From DATAEE01 sp963725145 (lineage in GTDB: Bacteria; Acidobacteriota; Vicinamibacteria; Vicinamibacterales; 2-12-FULL-66-21): a stretch of 64,000 nt of DNA. The DNA lies in contig CAVRXL010000012.1 in NCBI GenBank assembly GCA_963725145.1, positions 310,001 through 374,000 on the forward strand. The letters run 5' to 3'. Positions 18,633-26,783 of the stretch are shown piece by piece (position 1 is the first letter of the stretch; every line of letters starts with the position of its first letter). Below the pieces are notes generated by a model. It was not told where the DNA came from, did not search any database, and saw nothing but the letters and a program-made list of their open reading frames with translations. A program made the position numbers and the translations under genes.

Positions 18633-19763
18633 ATGATCGCCGTGAGGATCGATCGGCTCGAGCTGCGGCTGCTGCGGCTTCCTCTCGTGCACTTCTTCGA
18701 GACGAGCTTCGGACGCGTGCACGATCGAACGTGCATCCTCGTCACCGCATATGGGGACGGCGCGGCGGGACACGGCGAGTGCGTGGCGGAAGGCAATCCG
18801 TTCTACAGCAGCGAGACGACCGAAACGGCGTGGCACATCATCACGTGTTTTATCGCTCCACGCGTCCTCGGCGTGAACGTCGCGCATCCGCGCGAGATCT
18901 TTCCGGCGCTCCGCGGCATCCGCGGGCACAACATGGCGAAGGCAGCGGTGGAGATGGCGGCCTGGGATCTGTTCGCGCGGCAGCAGGGCGTCCCGCTGGC
19001 GCGCGTGCTCGGCGGCACCCGGACCGCGATCGAGTCCGGCGTCTCGATCGGCATCCAGGACTCGCTCGATCAGCTCGCCTCGAAGATCGAAACAGAGCTG
19101 GCAGCGGGCTACCGCCGGATCAAGATCAAGATAAAGCCCGGCTGGGACGTGGAGGCCGTCGAGATGACGCGGAAGCGCTTCGGATCCGTGGCGCTCATGG
19201 TGGATGCGAACGCCGCGTACACGATCGACGACGCAACCCATCTCGCGCGGCTCGATCCGTTCGACCTGATGATGATCGAGCAGCCGCTCGACTACGACGA
19301 CGTGGCGGATCACGCCAGGCTGCAGCGCCGGATCCGGACGTCTATCTGCCTGGACGAGTCGATTCACACGGTGAAACAGGCCGAGGCCGCGATCGACGCC
19401 GGTGCGTGCCGCATCATCAACGTCAAGCCGGGTCGGATCGGTGGCCACGGCGAGTCGATCCGACTGCACGATCTCTGCGCCTCCCGCGGCATCCCTGTCT
19501 GGCATGGCGGCATGCTCGAGACGGGCGTCGGCCGCGCGCACAACATCCATCTGTCGACCCTCCCCAACTTCACGCTTCCCGGCGACGTCGCAGCCAGCAA
19601 GCGCTACTACGCGCCGGATCTCATCGAACCTCCAATCGACATCCGACCGGATGGCACGATTCCCGTCCCCGAGGGCCCGGGCATCGGGGTCACGCTCGTG
19701 CAGGATCGGGTCGATCGTGCCACCGAGCGGCGCGCCGCTGTAGACGCCAATGATTCGAGATAG
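18633..19763 (+). CDS. o-Succinylbenzoate synthase / N-acylamino acid racemase family enolase
   Basis: This 376-residue enolase-superfamily enzyme carries the two catalytic lysines and metal ligands of the OSBS/NSAR group: KIKIKPGWD near 165, MVDANAAY, IEQPLDYDD, LDESI, and INVKPGRIGG, then WHGGMLETGVGRAHN. OSBS (MenC) acts in menaquinone synthesis, and many members also racemise N-succinyl amino acids. No other men gene is here. A COG3375-like GNAT protein of the kind that partners NSAR enzymes is found at 60637. AAGG lies 5 bases before the ATG. It overlaps the next gene by 14 bases. Confidence 0.87.
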   Translation: MIAVRIDRLELRLLRLPLVHFFETSFGRVHDRTCILVTAYGDGAAGHGECVAEGNPFYSSETTETAWHIITCFIAPRVLGVNVAHPREIFPALRGIRGHNMAKAAVEMAAWDLFARQQGVPLARVLGGTRTAIESGVSIGIQDSLDQLASKIETELAAGYRRIKIKIKPGWDVEAVEMTRKRFGSVALMVDANAAYTIDDATHLARLDPFDLMMIEQPLDYDDVADHARLQRRIRTSICLDESIHTVKQAEAAIDAGACRIINVKPGRIGGHGESIRLHDLCASRGIPVWHGGMLETGVGRAHNIHLSTLPNFTLPGDVAASKRYYAPDLIEPPIDIRPDGTIPVPEGPGIGVTLVQDRVDRATERRAAVDANDSR

Positions 19764-21915
19764 CCGACGACTGATCTGGCTGGCGTCCGCATGTCTCGCA
19801 TCGGCGTGCGCGACCGTGCCCCCGCCAAAGCCTATAACCGTCTCGGTCGAGCAGAAGCTTGGCTGGATCGTGAGCCTCGAAGATCGACGCGTTCTCCGTG
19901 ACGAGGTGCCACCGGTCGCGCCCGCGCCCGCGGCCGCGGCCAAGACGTCCAAATCGTCCAAGGTCGCGCCGCCTCCACCTCCACCGGTAGGAGACCTGCG
20001 GCAGCTGGTCTCGGCCGCCGAGCCGAGGGTCCGGTACCGCGCCGCACTCGCCATCGGTCGCGTGGGCCTCGCGGAAGGGGCCGATCCGCTCATCGGTGCG
20101 CTCGCCGACACGTTGCCCGATGTGCGTCAGATCGCCGCGTTCGGACTGGGACTGCTGGGAGATCGCGCGGCGGTCGCGCCGCTCACGAAAGCGCTCGCCG
20201 ATCCGGATTGGATCGTGCGAGGCCGCGCGGCCGAGGCGCTGGGCCTCATCGGCGATGCCTCGGCTGCGGCGGCAATCGGCGCGGTCGCCAAAGAGGCGGC
20301 CTCTGCAGGACAGATTGCGGCGATCGGCCCGGACGCCGACGGCGCCGAGATGCCGAATGCCCCGCAGCCGCCGCCGGAGGCGGAAGCCTTTCGGCTGTGT
20401 CTCTATGCCCTGGTGAGGCTGAAGGCGTACGAGCCGCTCGCCGCGGCCGTTCTCGGCCCGGACGGCCGGCCGATCGGCCGGTGGTGGCCGATCGCTTACG
20501 CGCTCCAGCGAATCGAAGATCCGCGCGCCGGCCAGGCCCTGATCGATCTGGCCCGCGGCCCCGGTCGGTACACGACCGCCTTTGCCGCGCGCGGGCTCGG
20601 TCTGGTCAAGCCGCCGGGCGGCGTCGAGGCGCTCTTGGCGCTCGTTGTTCCGGGAAAGCTGGATTCGCTCGTTGCGCCGTCGGCCGTGCGCTCGCTGGGG
20701 CAGATCGGAGGGGAGGAGGCGGCAACCGCGCTCGCGGCGATCCTTCGTGCGCCCAACGTCGATCCGAACGTCCGGCTGGAGGCGATAACCGCGCTCGGCC
20801 CGCTTCGAGCACCAGATGTGCGCGAGCTCCTGTTCGATCAAATCGCCGATCCCTGGCCGTCGATTCGAGCCGCCGCGATCCGGGCCATCGCGCAGCTTGA
20901 CGCCGATGAATTCCTGCTGGTGCTGTCCGGCCTCGACCCGGATCCCCATTGGAGCGTGCGGGCTGCCCTCGCGTCGGCCCTTGGCGGACTGCCGGCCGAT
21001 CAGGCGCTGCCGAGACTCACGCCTATGCTCGCCGACGAGGATCGCCGCTCGATCCCGTCGGTCCTGACGGCGCTCGCCCGCTTCAAAGATGCTCCGGCGC
21101 TCGACACCACGCTGGTCGAGCATCTGAAAGATCCGGATGTGGTCGTCCGCATGACGGCGTCTCGGCTGCTGGGCGAGCTGAAGGCCGACCGCCACGCGGC
21201 AGCGCTGGCCGGCGCATACCGGACGTGGAGCGCCGACACGACGTACCTTGCCCGCGCCGCCGCGCTGGGCGCCCTGGCGGCTACTTCACGCCCGCAGGCG
21301 GTCCCGGTGCTCAAGGAGGCGCTCGCCGACCGCGAATGGGCGGTCCGTCTTCGCGCCCTGGAGCTTCTGCGCGGGATCGATGCCACGTCAGGGACGGCCG
21401 CGGCGATCCGTCCGGCGCCCGCGCAGCCGCCGCCGGTGCCCTACACCTCGAATGAGCTGATCTCGCCACCCTTCTCGCCGCATCTGTATCTCGAGACGGC
21501 GAAAGGAACCGTCGAGATTGAGCTGGCCGTCAACGACGCGCCGCTGACGGCCCAACAACTGATCGCGCTCGCGCGCCGGGATTTTTTCACGGGGCTGCCG
21601 TTCCACCGCGTCGTCCCGAATTTCGTCGCGCAGGGGGGCGATCCGCGCGGTGACGGCGAGGGGGGACCGGGGTTCACGATCCGCGACGAGCTGACGCCGC
21701 GGCCGTACCTTCGCGGCACGGTAGGAATCGCGCTCGACTGGAGGGACACCGGCGGGAGTCAGTTCTTCATCACGCACTCGCCGCAGCCGCACCTCGACGG
21801 TCGATACCCGGTCGTGGGGTCCGTGGTGGCTGGGATGGATGTCGTGGATCGACTGCAGCAGTGGGACGTGATTCAGCGCGTGCGTGTGTGGGACGGAATC
21901 AAACTGACGCCTTGA
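19750..21915 (+). CDS. HEAT-repeat protein with C-terminal cyclophilin (peptidyl-prolyl isomerase) domain, putative lipoprotein
   Basis: The protein is 721 residues. The N-terminus has hydrophobic LASACLASAC, a lipobox-like site, then a Pro/Ala/Lys-rich linker. About residues 80-540 hold repeated HEAT/PBS-type helical units (for example YRAALAIGRVGLAEGADPLI, VRGRAAEALGLIGD). About 575-721 is a cyclophilin domain (PFHRVVPNFVAQGGDPRGDG, GSQFFITHSPQPHLDG), with the catalytic Arg and the QFF motif present. It probably works as an envelope-anchored chaperone/isomerase with a protein-binding arm. It overlaps the enolase gene and ends at a strong terminator. Confidence 0.88.
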   Translation: MIRDSRRLIWLASACLASACATVPPPKPITVSVEQKLGWIVSLEDRRVLRDEVPPVAPAPAAAAKTSKSSKVAPPPPPPVGDLRQLVSAAEPRVRYRAALAIGRVGLAEGADPLIGALADTLPDVRQIAAFGLGLLGDRAAVAPLTKALADPDWIVRGRAAEALGLIGDASAAAAIGAVAKEAASAGQIAAIGPDADGAEMPNAPQPPPEAEAFRLCLYALVRLKAYEPLAAAVLGPDGRPIGRWWPIAYALQRIEDPRAGQALIDLARGPGRYTTAFAARGLGLVKPPGGVEALLALVVPGKLDSLVAPSAVRSLGQIGGEEAATALAAILRAPNVDPNVRLEAITALGPLRAPDVRELLFDQIADPWPSIRAAAIRAIAQLDADEFLLVLSGLDPDPHWSVRAALASALGGLPADQALPRLTPMLADEDRRSIPSVLTALARFKDAPALDTTLVEHLKDPDVVVRMTASRLLGELKADRHAAALAGAYRTWSADTTYLARAAALGALAATSRPQAVPVLKEALADREWAVRLRALELLRGIDATSGTAAAIRPAPAQPPPVPYTSNELISPPFSPHLYLETAKGTVEIELAVNDAPLTAQQLIALARRDFFTGLPFHRVVPNFVAQGGDPRGDGEGGPGFTIRDELTPRPYLRGTVGIALDWRDTGGSQFFITHSPQPHLDGRYPVVGSVVAGMDVVDRLQQWDVIQRVRVWDGIKLTP

Positions 21916-21955
21916 AAAGGAAAAAGGGGGCGATTGCGCCCCCCTTTCCTCTTTC
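21915..21955. terminator. Bidirectional intrinsic terminator
   Basis: GGGGGCG-ATTG-CGCCCCC forms a perfect 7-bp stem, extended by A-rich and T-rich flanks (AAAAGGAAAAA before, TTTCCTCTTT after). It begins at the last base of the cyclophilin stop, and on the minus strand it ends the first Lys/Gly microgene with TTTTTCCTTTT. Confidence 0.85.
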
Positions 21956-21969
21956 AGCGGGGTGACGGC

Positions 21970-22017
21970 TTAGCGTTTCTTGCCGCCCTTTTTCTTCCCG
22001 CCGCCCTTCTTGGCCAT
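21970..22017 (-). CDS. Lys/Gly-rich microprotein 1 (15 residues)
   Basis: The minus strand reads MAKKGGGKKKGGKKR followed by TAA: 15 residues, 8 of them Lys or Arg and 5 Gly. A G-rich stretch (AAGGGGGGGA) lies about 10 bases upstream as a possible ribosome binding site, and a perfect terminator follows 15 bases downstream. A close relative lies 235 bases upstream at 22253-22303. Both start MAKKGG and end GGKKR. I do not recognise the family. The composition resembles the tails of histone H1-like or HU-like DNA-binding proteins, so nucleic-acid binding is a reasonable guess. Confidence 0.6.
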   Translation of the reverse strand: MAKKGGGKKKGGKKR

Positions 22018-22198
22018 TACTGGTATCCCCCCCTTCGTTCGGGTGTTCGATCGCGAGGGCCTCTACCGCATCGCTCGCCGCTGCCTCCTGGCACGCCAGG
22101 GAGCGCCTGCAGCGCCCTCACTTCGTTGGGTAACTCTCACACGCGCTGGGAACCAATCTCCGGCTCGCCGCTGACCGCAGGTAAGAGATCCGCACCTG
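22018..22198. other. Spacer between the two microgenes
   Basis: About 180 bases separate microgene 1 from the terminator of microgene 2. I see no convincing promoter for microgene 1 here, and no tRNA. The minus strand has an AGGAGG followed 12 bases later by ATG-CGG-TAG, too short to call a gene. Microgene 1 may depend on read-through of the terminator at 22199-22235. Confidence 0.4.
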
Positions 22199-22235
22199 AA
22201 AAAGTTTGGGGGTGTCGCTCGAGCTGACACCCCCC
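22199..22235 (-). terminator. Intrinsic terminator of microgene 2
   Basis: On the minus strand GGGGGTGTC-AGCTCGAGC-GACACCCCC is a perfect 9-bp stem followed by AAACTTTTT. It lies 17 bases after the stop of the second Lys/Gly gene. Confidence 0.85.
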
Positions 22236-22252
22236 GATCGGTTGACGGGAAC

Positions 22253-22303
22253 CTAGCGCTTCTTGCCGCCCTTCTTCCCGCCTTTACCGCCCTTCTTCGC
22301 CAT
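22253..22303 (-). CDS. Lys/Gly-rich microprotein 2 (16 residues)
   Basis: The minus strand reads MAKKGGKGGKKGGKKR followed by TAG: 16 residues, 8 Lys/Arg and 6 Gly. A textbook AGGAGG lies 4 bases before the ATG, a promoter about 100 bases upstream, and a perfect terminator follows. A complete transcription unit for a 16-residue peptide is strong evidence that it is made. It is the paralogue of microprotein 1. No signal or membrane segment. Function unknown; strong positive charge suggests binding to nucleic acid, ribosomes or polyphosphate. Confidence 0.7.
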   Translation of the reverse strand: MAKKGGKGGKKGGKKR

Positions 22304-22395
22304 TCTTCCTCCTGGGACGTGACAGCTCAGCAAAGTTACCGCGAAAGAAAATTTCTACAGGTGGGCTGAGCGGACCACCGTCACACAAGATGTAG

Positions 22396-22423
22396 ATTGT
22401 GCATGAGAAAAAATCACTGTCAA
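22396..22423 (-). promoter_or_regulatory. Promoter of Lys/Gly microgene 2
   Basis: On the minus strand a perfect -35 TTGACA (22423-22418) is followed after 16 bases by CACAAT (22401-22396). It lies between the stop of the TPR gene and the microgene, in an A/T-rich stretch unlike the surroundings. Confidence 0.6.
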
Positions 22424-22517
22424 GCACAAAGTGCCCAAAAAGTCAAAATTTCGACGCGTGTCGATCGACTTTTCGGCGCGCGATGACGTCGATCGCGCGC
22501 GCGTCGATCGTTCGGCC

Positions 22518-24119
22518 TCACTGCGGGGGCGGTGTGAGTCGCGCGAGCGCGCGCACGGCGCTGTCGCGCGCGTCGGCGCCGGCGCCGAACAGCTGCGACG
22601 CGAGTCGATACATCGCGATGGCGGCCGTACGGCGTCCCGCGCGCTCGTGAATGGCGCCCGCTTCGAGATACGTGGCGGCGACGAGGCTCGGCGGCGCGTC
22701 GGCGCGCGCGGCGAGCGCGCGCTCGATCTCGGCGAGGGCCGTCGCATCCTGGCCCCGCGCGGACAGCACGCGGCCGTAGCGGGATCGCGCGACGAAGTCA
22801 CCCGGCGCGAGCCGCAGCGACCGCGCGAGCGTCGCAGCCGCGGTCGTACTGTCACCCCGCTCGAACGTTCGCCAGCCCTCGAGCGACAGGCGATACGCCT
22901 CGCCGGCGCGTGAAGGCGGTCGGCGCCCGAGCGCGGTGCCTGCTCGCTCGCGCACGCCATACGGATCGCTCGACGGGGCCGCGGCGAGCGCGGCCTTGAA
23001 CGCCGCGACCGCCTGCGAATGCATCCCCATCCGCTCGTAGGACTGGCCGAGTCGGAGCTGCGCCTCCGAGACGACGCCGAACGGCGCCTCCGGCCTCGCG
23101 CTGACGACCGATTGCAGGTGCTCGATTGCCCCATCGGACTCCGACAACGTCTCGAGGTGCTTCGCGATTCCGAGACGGGCCTGGGCATCCGCCATATGCG
23201 GCAGCATGACGCGCACGTCGCGCGCGGCGGCGAGCAGCGTCCGATAGGCCGCGAGGCTGGCGGGCACGTCGTGGAAATAGACCTCGTGAACCTCGGCGAT
23301 CTGCGTTGGAAAGTGCGGATTCGCCGGGTACCGCGCCTGCAGCCCTTCCAGGAGGTCCAGCGCGAGGTCGGCGCGCTGCTCGTACCAGAGATAGATGAGG
23401 TGGAGCTGGTAGTCCGCTTCTCCCTGCAGCAATCCGCCGGCGTCGCGCGCGCGCAGCATCTCCGCCAGGCCTTCGTCCTTGTCACCGCCGGGCAGCAGCA
23501 GGAGCCAGCGGAGGACCTTCGCCACGGTGGGCGCGACGCCCGCGTAATACTTGTAAAGTCCCAGGCCGAAATAGGCGTCCGTCAGGTGCGGATCGAGAGT
23601 CAGCGCCCGATCGAGCGCCTCCTTGATTCGCTTGCCGTCGCGCGCCGCCGCCAGGCGCTCCTCACGCAGCACGCGCCACTGCGCGCGCGCCGCATACGCT
23701 CCGCCGAGATAGAACCACGCCTCCGCGTCCATCGGATCCCGTTCGGTCCAGGCTTCCGCGCCTTCAATCGCGTGGTCCACGAGCCCTTGAAACCGAGGAT
23801 CGAGGGCGAGGTTGTGCGGATCGAGCTGGATGCGCCACCAGAGCGCCGTCGCGCGAAGCACGTCGCAGGCCTCGGCCGGTGCGGGGCTGTCGGTGAGCCC
23901 AACCGGCTCAGACCGCGCCGCTGGCCCGGCTCGAAGCGGACCACAGGCCCGCTCCAACTCGTACGACGCGCGATCGAACCGCGCGTCGAGGATCGCGTCG
24001 TAGGCGCGAGCAAGACCCTCGGATCCACGGAGCCGGCGCGCGCCTGGCGCAGGAGCCGCCGACGTCGCGGCGACGGCGATCGCCGCGAGCGCGGCGGTGA
24101 GCGCGCGCCTGGCGCTCAT
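22518..24119 (-). CDS. TPR-repeat protein, exported
   Basis: This 533-residue protein has an Ala-rich signal sequence (MSARRALTAALAAIAVAATSA). Tetratricopeptide-like helical pairs run across about 90-530 (for example DAEAWFYLGGAYAARAQW, DAQARLGIAKHLETLSES, AGAIHERAGRRTAAIAMYRLA). It is probably a periplasmic scaffold; no catalytic motif is seen. It starts by a 4-base ATGA overlap with ddl, so it is translated after that cell-wall gene. The function is unknown, and similar TPR proteins are common in Acidobacteriota genomes. Confidence 0.82.
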   Translation of the reverse strand: MSARRALTAALAAIAVAATSAAPAPGARRLRGSEGLARAYDAILDARFDRASYELERACGPLRAGPAARSEPVGLTDSPAPAEACDVLRATALWWRIQLDPHNLALDPRFQGLVDHAIEGAEAWTERDPMDAEAWFYLGGAYAARAQWRVLREERLAAARDGKRIKEALDRALTLDPHLTDAYFGLGLYKYYAGVAPTVAKVLRWLLLLPGGDKDEGLAEMLRARDAGGLLQGEADYQLHLIYLWYEQRADLALDLLEGLQARYPANPHFPTQIAEVHEVYFHDVPASLAAYRTLLAAARDVRVMLPHMADAQARLGIAKHLETLSESDGAIEHLQSVVSARPEAPFGVVSEAQLRLGQSYERMGMHSQAVAAFKAALAAAPSSDPYGVRERAGTALGRRPPSRAGEAYRLSLEGWRTFERGDSTTAAATLARSLRLAPGDFVARSRYGRVLSARGQDATALAEIERALAARADAPPSLVAATYLEAGAIHERAGRRTAAIAMYRLASQLFGAGADARDSAVRALARLTPPPQ

Positions 24120-25274
24120 GTCAGGCTGGTCCTGAGCTGCTGCTTCTCGGCGTGCCGCTCCATCGCCAGCTTGATCAGCCGGTCGAGCAGCGCCGTGTAG
24201 GGGACTCCGGTCGCGTCCCACATCTTGGAGTACATGCTGATGGTCGTGAAGCCCGGAATCGTGTTGACCTCGTTGATGTAGATCCGGCCGTCGGCGCGGC
24301 CGACGAGAAAGTCCACGCGCGCCATGCCCGCGCAATCGATCGCGAGGAAGGCTTCGATCGACTGCCGGCGAATCGCCTCGGTCAGCGCGGGCTCGAGGTC
24401 AGCCGGGATGACCGACTGGGATCGCGAGTCCAGGTACTTCGCCTCGTAGTCGTAGAACTCGCGGGACGGGATGATCTCGCCGGGCACCGACGCCTCGGGG
24501 GAGTCGTTGCCGATGACGGCGCACTCGATCTCCCGCGCGTCCGGTATCGCCGCCTCGACGACGATCCGGCGATCGAACTCGGCGGCGAGATCCATCGCGG
24601 CCGCGAGCGCGGAGATCTCCTTCACTTTCGAGATCCCGACGCTCGATCCGAGGTTCGCCGGTTTCACGAACAGCGGCAGCCCCAGCCTCGTCACGAGTCT
24701 GTGGCTGACGGCGGACGGATCGCGCATCCACGTCACTGCGCAGGACGACCTCGTAGGGGCCAACCATCAGGCCGCGCGCCGCAAAGAGGACCTTCGCGAT
24801 TCCCTTGTCCATTCCCGCGGCCGACGCCAGCACGCCTGCGCCCACGTACGGGACGCCGGCCAGCTCGAGCAGCCCCTGAACGGTGCCGTCCTCTCCATAG
24901 GGACCGTGCAGCACCGGGAAGAGGACATCGAGCGACAGGCCGGTAATCGCCGCGCGGGGTCCGGCGCTCGTTTCTGCGCCGCGATCGATCGCGATCATCG
25001 TTTCGTCGCCCGGACACGGCACGAGATGCACCTCGCGCCCGCCGCGTATCGGTCGCGCCGCTTCCGACCGAGCGTGCTCGATCACTTCGGCGGCCGAAGA
25101 GGCGAGCGGCGGCTTGTCGGCGAGCGTCCAGCGCCCATCCTTCTCGATCCGGATGGGAACCGGGTCGTATTGCGCGCGATCGAGGTTCGCGAAGACGGCT
25201 GCCGCCGACGCGAGCGACACTTCGTGCTCTCCCGACCGGCCTCCGTACACCACTCCGATGCGCAGGCGCTTCAC
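24116..25274 (-). CDS. ddl: D-alanine--D-alanine ligase (single-base frameshift)
   Basis: The N-terminal frame gives GGRSGEHEVSLASA, HGPYGEDGTVQGLLE and GAGVLASAAGMDK. The C-terminal frame gives FVKPANLGSSVGISK and YINEVNTIPGFT. Together they form a complete ATP-grasp Ddl of about 385 residues that makes the D-Ala-D-Ala of peptidoglycan. The frames join within RSD/WMRDP if one base (C at 24729 on the plus strand) is removed. As written, the first frame runs on in a nonsense tail to 24399. The enzyme is essential and no second ddl is in the window, so an assembly error is the simpler explanation. The next gene starts inside its stop codon. Confidence 0.9.
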
Positions 25275-25321
25275 AGGGCCCTTCCGGATGCTGAATTCTG
25301 GATTCTTGAGTCCACCACCAT

Positions 25322-25327
25322 TATAAA
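25322..25327 (+). promoter_or_regulatory. Candidate -10 box of tgt, possibly leaderless
   Basis: TATAAA lies 5 bases before the GTG start of tgt. No ribosome binding site lies in between, so transcription could start at or within a base or two of the initiation codon. Confidence 0.45.
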
Positions 25328-25332
25328 AGAAC

Positions 25333-26496
25333 GTGCCTCACGGCTTCTCCTTCGAGGTCACGCATCGCTCCGGGCTCGCCAGGCGAGGCCGCATGGTGAC
25401 CGCTCACGGCACCGTCGAGACTCCCGCGTTCATGCCGGTGGGTACGCAGGGCGCCGTGAAGGCGATGACCGAGCGCGATCTCGTCGACCTCGGAGCGGAG
25501 ATCATCCTCGGCAACACCTACCATCTCTTCCTGCGCCCGGGCGACGCGCCGATCGCGCGTCTCGGAGGGCTCCACCGGTTTATCGGCTGGAATCGTCCCC
25601 TGCTCACCGACAGCGGCGGCTATCAGGTCTTCAGTCTGGCCGGCATCAGGCGCCTGAACGAGGAGGGTGTACGGTTTCGCTCGCACCTCGACGGGACGGA
25701 GCACCTGCTGACGCCCGAGCGCGCGGCGGACATTCAGGCGCAGCTCGGCTCCGACATCTCGATGGTGCTCGATGAGTGTGCGGCCTCGCCGGCGCCCACG
25801 GGCTCCTCGCGCGAGGCGATGGAGCGCACGCATCGGTGGGCGGCGCGCGGGCGGGCGCGGTTTCAGGCGATCCGGGGCGGCGAGGTCGACGGCCTTCTCG
25901 TGACGAACCCGGGCCAAGCGCAGTTCGGGATCGTGCAGGGCGGCATAGAGCCTGATTTACGCGCCGAAAGCGTGCAGCGCACGCTGGATGTCGGGTTCGA
26001 CGCCTACGCGATCGGCGGACTGAGCGTTGGCGAGCCCGTCGACACGATGTACAACGTCGTCTCGCATACGGCGCCGCTGCTCCCGGAGGATCGCCCGCGG
26101 TATCTGATGGGAACCGGCATGCCGGACGATCTGGTGGAGGCGGTCGCGCGTGGGATAGACCTCTTCGACTGCGTGCTGCCGACGCGCAACGCTCGCAATG
26201 GCCAACTGCTCACGCGCGAGGGACGCATCGTCATCAAGCACGCGCGCTTCGCGGAGGATCCGCGGCCCCCGGATCCTCAGTGCGGGTGCTACACCTGCCG
26301 GGGCTTCTCGCGGGCGTACCTCCGGCACCTTTTTCTGGCCAACGAGATGACCGCTGCCACCCTTAACACGTTGCATAATCTCCACTTTTACCTTGACACC
26401 ATGCGACGTGTAAGGGAGGCTATTATGTTTGGTACGTTTGAAATGTTCCGGCAGGAGTTCCATCGGACTTTTTCACGCACCCGCGCCGTCGAATGA
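25333..26496 (+). CDS. tgt: Queuine tRNA-ribosyltransferase
   Basis: This 387-residue TIM-barrel enzyme exchanges guanine 34 of certain tRNAs for preQ1. It shows TPAFMPVGTQGAVKAM, ILGNTYHLFLRPG, LLTDSGGYQVFSL (nucleophile region), GGLSVGEP, and the zinc site CGCYTCRGFSRAYLRHLF near the C-terminus. GTG at 25333 is the only sensible start. It is followed by yajC with a 4-base overlap, the classical tgt-yajC-secD-secF order. Confidence 0.95.
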   Translation: MPHGFSFEVTHRSGLARRGRMVTAHGTVETPAFMPVGTQGAVKAMTERDLVDLGAEIILGNTYHLFLRPGDAPIARLGGLHRFIGWNRPLLTDSGGYQVFSLAGIRRLNEEGVRFRSHLDGTEHLLTPERAADIQAQLGSDISMVLDECAASPAPTGSSREAMERTHRWAARGRARFQAIRGGEVDGLLVTNPGQAQFGIVQGGIEPDLRAESVQRTLDVGFDAYAIGGLSVGEPVDTMYNVVSHTAPLLPEDRPRYLMGTGMPDDLVEAVARGIDLFDCVLPTRNARNGQLLTREGRIVIKHARFAEDPRPPDPQCGCYTCRGFSRAYLRHLFLANEMTAATLNTLHNLHFYLDTMRRVREAIMFGTFEMFRQEFHRTFSRTRAVE

Positions 26497-26783
26497 CCCC
26501 CAGTCCGTTCTTGAATCTCATCCCGGTCCTGGCCATTCTGGCCATTTTCTATTTCCTGGTGATGTTGCCGGCGAAGAAACGGCATCAGAAGATTCAGGAG
26601 TTCCAGTCCGGGCTCAAAGTTGGTGACCAGGTCGTGACGACCGGCGGCATACACGGCGAGATCACGCGCATCGACGACAAGCTGGTGCAGCTTCAGATCG
26701 CCGAGAAGGTCCGCATCCGTATCGCGCGTGCGGCCGTCGGCGGCTATCAGGGCCAGGAGCCCATCGTCCCCGAATCGCAATGA
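26493..26783 (+). CDS. yajC: Sec translocon accessory subunit YajC
   Basis: This is a 96-residue protein with one N-terminal membrane helix (FLNLIPVLAILAIFYFLVML) followed by the usual YajC stretch PAKKRHQKIQEFQSGLKVGDQV and TTGGIHGEI. It associates with SecDF. ATGA overlaps join it to tgt upstream and secD downstream. Confidence 0.93.
   Translation: MTPSPFLNLIPVLAILAIFYFLVMLPAKKRHQKIQEFQSGLKVGDQVVTTGGIHGEITRIDDKLVQLQIAEKVRIRIARAAVGGYQGQEPIVPESQ

Noticed and set aside
22018..22200. Possible tRNA or small RNA between the microgenes
   Set aside because: No T-loop (GGTTCRANTCC), no acceptor stem, no CCA; not enough structure to call an RNA gene.
22355..23485. 376-codon frame on the minus strand within the TPR gene
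   Set aside because: Arg/Ser-rich shadow of the TPR protein, which has clear repeats and a signal peptide.
24700..24760. Programmed frameshift in ddl
   Set aside because: No slippery heptamer or following pseudoknot is evident and Ddl is not known to use recoding; an assembly error or mutation is simpler.
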